This document shows positions 60,596-64,000 of a stretch of 64,000 nucleotides of DNA, piece by piece. A program made the translations under genes and the position numbers. The stretch spans positions 36,245-100,244 of the forward strand of contig NZ_DATJPM010000039.1 of the NCBI RefSeq assembly GCF_035506375.1. Direction: 5' to 3'. Position 1 is the stretch's first letter; every line of letters begins with the position of its first letter. The notes under the pieces were generated by a model. It was not told where the DNA came from. It ran no database searches and saw nothing but the letters and a program-made list of their open reading frames with translations. This DNA is from Methanocella sp. Lineage in GTDB: Archaea; Halobacteriota; Methanocellia; Methanocellales; Methanocellaceae.

Positions 60596-61760
60596 CCGGT
60601 ACGGCGAGTACGGGGGCACCTACGTGCCCGAGATGCTGGTGCCCGCCCTTCAGGAAGTGGAGGCGGCATACCTTCGGTATAAGGACGACCTGTCGTTCCG
60701 CGGCGAGCTGGAAGCTTACCTGCGGGAGTACGTGGGCAGGCCCACGCCGCTGACGCCCGCGAAGAACATGAGCGCGAAGTACGGCTTTAACATTTATCTA
60801 AAAAGGGAGGACCAGGCGTTCACCGGCGCCCACAAGATCAACAACACCATGGGCCAGGCATTACTGGCGAAGCGGATGGGCAAGACGAGGCTCATCGCCG
60901 AGACGGGGGCGGGCCAGCACGGCGTGGCCACGGCCACTGCCGCCCGGGCGCTGGGCATGAAGTGCACCATCTACATGGGGGAGGTGGACATCCAGCGCCA
61001 GAAGATGAACGTGTTCCGCATGCGGCTCCTGGGCGCCGAAGTGGTCGCCGTGAAGAACGGTACGCGAACGTTGAAGGATGCCATCAGCGAGGCAATGCGC
61101 TCCTGGGTCACCTGCCTGGACGACACTCACTATCTGTTCGGCACGGCCTACGGGCCCCACCCGTATCCGGCCATCGTCAAGGACTTCCAGAGCGTCATCG
61201 GCCGGGAGGCGCGGGAGCAGATATTAGATAAAGAGGGCAGGCTCCCCGACGCCGTCGTGGCATGCGTGGGCGGCGGAAGCAACGCCATCGGCATCTTTTC
61301 CGGCTTCATCGACGACGAAGGGGTGCGGCTTATCGGGGTGGAGGCCGGGGGCTGCGGCATTTCCACAAAAAAACACGCGGCCCGCTTCCAGACGGGAAAG
61401 AAGGGCGTGCTACACGGCTCCTACACCTACATCCTCCAGGACCGCTATGGCCAGATCCTCGACACGCACAGCGTCTCGGCAGGATTAGATTATGCGGCCG
61501 TGGGGCCAGAGCACGCCTTACTGCGCGACGTGGGCCGGGCGGAGTACAGCTACGCCACGGACGACGAGGCCCTCGCCGCTTTTCAGGAGCTGGGCATGGT
61601 GGAGGGCATCCTGCCGGCGCTGGAGTCGGCGCACGCCGTGGCCTGGGCCATGAAGAACCGCGGAGACTTCAATAAAAGATCCGTCGTGGTCATCAACCTC
61701 TCGGGCAGGGGAGATAAGGACGTCGAAACGGTGGCTAAGCACATGGGGGTGTCGCTCTGA
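60582..61760 (+). CDS. trpB: tryptophan synthase beta subunit
   Basis: 392 aa. GGTYVPEML at the N-terminus, REDQAFTGAHKINNTMGQ (PLP Lys), ETGAGQHGVA and CVGGGSNAIGIF (PLP phosphate loop) are the TrpB1 signatures, the form that partners TrpA. It condenses indole with serine. Its stop TGA overlaps a CTG that appears to start trpA. Confidence 0.98.
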   Translation: MAISSRYGEYGGTYVPEMLVPALQEVEAAYLRYKDDLSFRGELEAYLREYVGRPTPLTPAKNMSAKYGFNIYLKREDQAFTGAHKINNTMGQALLAKRMGKTRLIAETGAGQHGVATATAARALGMKCTIYMGEVDIQRQKMNVFRMRLLGAEVVAVKNGTRTLKDAISEAMRSWVTCLDDTHYLFGTAYGPHPYPAIVKDFQSVIGREAREQILDKEGRLPDAVVACVGGGSNAIGIFSGFIDDEGVRLIGVEAGGCGISTKKHAARFQTGKKGVLHGSYTYILQDRYGQILDTHSVSAGLDYAAVGPEHALLRDVGRAEYSYATDDEALAAFQELGMVEGILPALESAHAVAWAMKNRGDFNKRSVVVINLSGRGDKDVETVAKHMGVSL

Positions 61761-62578
61761 GGCTGGACGAAAAGTTCTCGGAGCTGAAGGAAAAGGGCGA
61801 GGGCGCCCTGCTCGCGTATATTACTTTAGGCGACCCGTCGCCCGAGGAGTCCTTCATCCTGGCCCAGGCGCTCATCGACTCCGGAAGCGTCGACGTCCTC
61901 GAGCTGGGCGTCCCCTTCTCCGACCCGATCGCCGACGGCCCGGTCATCCAGGCGGCCGTGGACCGGGCGCTGAAGGCGGGCATGAACACGGACCTGGCGT
62001 TCGAGCTCTCGAAGAGGCTCGATAAAAAAGTGCCCGTCGTATATCTCACATACTATAACATCGTGCTACAGAGGGGCGTGGAGAAGTTCGCGGCCGACTG
62101 CAAGGACTCGGGCGTCGGCGGCCTCATCGTCGCCGACCTGCCCTTCGAGGAGAGCGGCCGGCTCCGTGATGCCTGCCGGGCGAACGGCGTCGACTACATC
62201 CACATCGTGACGCCGAACACTCCCCCGGCCCGCATGCGGATGATAATGGAGAACGCCTCGGGCTTCGTATACCTGGTCTCCAGCATGGGCGTCACCGGCG
62301 CCCGCCGTGACCTGGCAAAGGGGCTGGGCGCATCGGTCGCCCGCGCCGTCGAGTGCTCGAACGGCACGCCCGTCGCCGTCGGCTTCGGCATCTCGGGGCC
62401 GGAGCACGTGCGGGATATCATCGGCATGGGCGCCGATGGCGCCATCGTGGGGAGCGCCATCGTGGCCATGGTTGCGAGGGGGGCGGGCCCGGGCGAGACC
62501 CTGGGCTTTGTGAAACGGCTGAAGGAGGGCACGCTCGCCGGAATCCCGGTTTCTGCGGGGCAGGAAAAGATTAAATAA
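61757..62578 (+). CDS. trpA: tryptophan synthase alpha subunit, apparent CTG start
   Basis: 273 aa from CTG 61757. LELGVPFSDPIADGP contains the catalytic Glu and Asp, with AYITLGDPSPEES before it and VGFGISGPEHV near the end. The first conventional start codon in frame (GTG 61958) lies after these catalytic residues. An in-frame TAA at 61736 limits the upstream side, with no ATG, GTG or TTG between. CTG 61757 overlaps the trpB stop exactly as ATGA overlaps do elsewhere in this genome. It cleaves indole-3-glycerol phosphate to indole. Confidence 0.93.
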   Translation: MRLDEKFSELKEKGEGALLAYITLGDPSPEESFILAQALIDSGSVDVLELGVPFSDPIADGPVIQAAVDRALKAGMNTDLAFELSKRLDKKVPVVYLTYYNIVLQRGVEKFAADCKDSGVGGLIVADLPFEESGRLRDACRANGVDYIHIVTPNTPPARMRMIMENASGFVYLVSSMGVTGARRDLAKGLGASVARAVECSNGTPVAVGFGISGPEHVRDIIGMGADGAIVGSAIVAMVARGAGPGETLGFVKRLKEGTLAGIPVSAGQEKIK

Positions 62579-62602
62579 CAACCTGAGCAGTATCCTCTTA
62601 GC

Positions 62603-63424
62603 ATGGCCGGGAAGCGGGGAGCTTTAAGGCTTGCAGCCGTCGCAATGGTGCTTATCGTAGCCTGCGTACTGGCATATTTCCTGCTGCTGGAAATTGTGAG
62701 GCCCCATACTGCCGCCGGCAACGGCGGCTACGTCGTGGTACCCCATAACTCGAGCGCGAATGAAGTCGGCATCGGGACGCCCGAGCAGATGGCCGGGGCC
62801 GATACAGGCGGAGCCGACAGCGCCGTCTCGTTTTTTCAGTTGCCCCTGTGGATACAGCTCTACGCCCTGCCGGGGATACTGATCGGCGCCATCGCCTCGT
62901 TCGGAGCGGCGGTATTCGTCGTCCGCCGCACCAGGAAGAGCAATAATCCAAATAAGCGCGAAGTATTTACCTATATTACGGACAACCCGGGCTGCACGGC
63001 GCCCGAGCTGGCCAGGGATGAATACATGAACATCGGCACCGTCCGCTATTACGTCCAGTGCCTCGAGGCCGAGGGCCGCATCGTGCTCCGGAAGATCGGC
63101 AAGTTCAACCGCATTTTCGTGAACTCGCACACCTACGACGACCGGGAGAAGCTCATCGCATCTTACCTGAGGAGCGACTCCAGCCGCCAGATACTTAGCG
63201 CGCTGATGGACACCCCAGGCATCACCAACCAGCGGCTATCCGATAAGCTGGGCATTGAGAAGAGCCTGGTCTACCGGTACATGCAAAAGCTTCTGGACGA
63301 CGGCATCGTCACCTTCGAGTGGGAGGGCAATAACAAGCTCTATTATATCAGCCAGGGCGCTAAAGAGCCTCTTATCAAGCTCATGCCCCGAAACTACCAG
63401 TGCCCGGGCCTCATGAAAGAATAA
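62603..63424 (+). CDS. membrane-anchored protein with two winged-helix domains
   Basis: 273 aa. Two membrane helices (about residues 9-32 and 85-108) bracket an outside loop of about 50 residues. The cytoplasmic part holds two winged helix-turn-helix units: VFTYITDNPGCTAPELA with VRYYVQCLEAEGRI, and ILSALMDTPGITNQRLSDKLG with VYRYMQKLLDDGIV. This is a design seen in methanogen membrane-bound regulators, which may respond to envelope signals. It follows trpA after 24 nt, but nothing suggests a role in tryptophan control. Confidence 0.83.
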   Translation: MAGKRGALRLAAVAMVLIVACVLAYFLLLEIVRPHTAAGNGGYVVVPHNSSANEVGIGTPEQMAGADTGGADSAVSFFQLPLWIQLYALPGILIGAIASFGAAVFVVRRTRKSNNPNKREVFTYITDNPGCTAPELARDEYMNIGTVRYYVQCLEAEGRIVLRKIGKFNRIFVNSHTYDDREKLIASYLRSDSSRQILSALMDTPGITNQRLSDKLGIEKSLVYRYMQKLLDDGIVTFEWEGNNKLYYISQGAKEPLIKLMPRNYQCPGLMKE

Positions 63425-63429
63425 AGCCT

Positions 63430-63800
63430 CTCCAGGCTCAATAAGAACGCTCGAAGACTATTTCAGCCACGAAGTAACTCGAAGCGGGCCTGAAGCGACA
63501 CGAGGATATTATTTAACATTTATGCTGTGTTGTATAATAGCTGTTGTCTTTCTGGATGACTTGTTTTAAGCCCGCGAAGTGAATACAAGACCGCGAAGAC
63601 TTATTTAATAATTATTTTATGTCTAATGGCTTTTCGATTTTTCAATTTATGATATGACCTTCATTTATATATCTTCGCGGTCTTTGCGTTAGCTTCGCGG
63701 CCTTAGCGCTCGAAACAGTCTTCGCGGGCTTGTTTTCACTTGGCGGGGCTATAACGGTCTTCGTGTAGCTTAACCTATTTTTGTGGGCCTTGACACGATT
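63430..63800. repeat. class C nested inverted repeats, 428-nt gap
   Basis: The left part has GCTCGAAGACTATTTCAGCC, the class C arm. Outer stem AAGCCCGCGAAG (about 63569) pairs with CTTCGCGGGCTT (63721-63732). Inner stem GACCGCGAAGA (about 63589) pairs with TCTTCGCGGTC (63671-63681). CGCGAAG/CTTCGCG words are repeated throughout. The remainder up to the fae start has a TATA-like AATTTATAACG (63807-63817) but no gene. Confidence 0.8.
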
Positions 63801-63852
63801 ACGCCAAAATTTATAACGTATCAGGGTATTAAGGCGTCATGAGGTAGGAATC

Positions 63853-64000
63853 GTGTATCTAGTCGGAGAAGCATTGATCGGCGAGGGCAACGAGGTCGCC
63901 CACATCGATCTGTTAGTCGGAGACAAGGCCGGCCCGGTCGGCATGGCTTTCGCCAACGGCATGACGAACATGTCCGCGGGGCACACCCCGCTGCTGGCGG
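63853..64000 (+). CDS. fae: formaldehyde-activating enzyme (partial)
   Basis: The first 49 codons are visible; the gene continues past the right edge. GTG 63853 follows GAGGTAGGAATC. VGEALIGEGNEVAHIDL contains the catalytic His of Fae, and GPVGMAFANGMTNMSAGHTPLL is the conserved pterin-binding region (split here for length). Fae condenses formaldehyde with tetrahydromethanopterin. In methanogens it is often fused to hexulose-phosphate synthase, which cannot be judged from this fragment. Confidence 0.93.
   Translation, partial: MYLVGEALIGEGNEVAHIDLLVGDKAGPVGMAFANGMTNMSAGHTPLLA

Noticed and set aside
61958..62578. trpA starting at GTG 61958
   Set aside because: This would remove the catalytic Glu and Asp and about 67 conserved residues.
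1..64000. tRNA or rRNA genes
   Set aside because: Reading all intergenic stretches revealed no cloverleaf-like T-arm (GGTTCAAATCC type) with matching acceptor ends. A tRNAscan run would settle this.

Overview
The window is GC-rich chromosomal DNA of a methanogenic euryarchaeon. The evidence is an intein-free family-D DNA polymerase large subunit, a cytochrome-b-linked Vht-type [NiFe] hydrogenase, an F420H2-oxidase-type flavodiiron protein, a formaldehyde-activating enzyme (Fae) at the right edge, ADP-forming acyl-CoA synthetase, archaeal-type CbiZ, presenilin-type and cis-prenyltransferase genes, and many genes with a TATA box about 25 nt upstream of the start codon. Cytochrome b hydrogenase plus high GC suggests the Methanocellales/Methanosarcinales side of the methanogens. 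That placement is inference from gene content, not from alignment.

Layout. 1-3.3 kb: phosphotransferase and KaiC-like pair, metallophosphoesterase, two small unknown genes. 3.3-10 kb: presenilin-type protease; an overlapping nth / DUF2117 / rnhB operon; HAD hydrolase; membrane-anchored unknown; methyltransferase; class II aldolase. 10.2-16.4 kb: a leftward operon of pilin-like secreted membrane proteins ending in a 39-aa basic peptide gene. 16.4-24.8 kb: tatC, M50 protease, small GTPase, bifunctional-nuclease-family protein, a prenyl/lipid-carrier group (flippase-like protein, degenerate cis-prenyltransferase, DUF92 protein), mobA. 24.8-32.1 kb: vhtGAC hydrogenase and polC. 32.2-41.6 kb: moaB, an M20 peptidase, and a complete operon from glutamyl-tRNA to uroporphyrinogen III and sirohydrochlorin (hemA-B-L-C-sumT-hemD plus precorrin-2 dehydrogenase). 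41.6-47.7 kb: zinc-ribbon membrane protein, HEAT-repeat protein, fprA translationally coupled to a 35-aa rubredoxin, an ITPase, a broken MscS-like gene, acyl-CoA synthetase. 47.9-51.5 kb: corrinoid salvage (BtuF-like, CobQ, CbiZ). 51.7-56 kb: TetR regulator and its RND/MMPL exporter. 56-62.6 kb: trpCEGDFBA. 62.6-64 kb: a membrane-bound winged-helix regulator and the start of fae.

Tetrapyrrole synthesis feeds coenzyme F430, siroheme and heme, and CobQ/CbiZ/BtuF supply the corrinoid branch. TatC is the expected export route for the twin-arginine hydrogenase small subunit.

Three unusual themes stand out. (1) Most gaps between convergent genes, and some tandem gaps, hold large nested inverted repeats. 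Each is built from a short word iterated in one arm and complemented in the other, around a conserved asymmetric loop. Two loop classes and one outer-arm class are recognisable, and none encodes protein. (2) Three unrelated genes (presenilin homologue, DUF2117, trpA) have no ATG, GTG or TTG able to start the conserved N-terminus but do have a well-placed CTG. (3) Several proteins have altered key residues: an Nth-type glycosylase with His in place of one cluster Cys, and a cis-prenyltransferase with a degraded active site. Two genes shorter than usual cut-offs (39 aa and 35 aa) are also described. No tRNA, rRNA, CRISPR array or transposase gene was seen.
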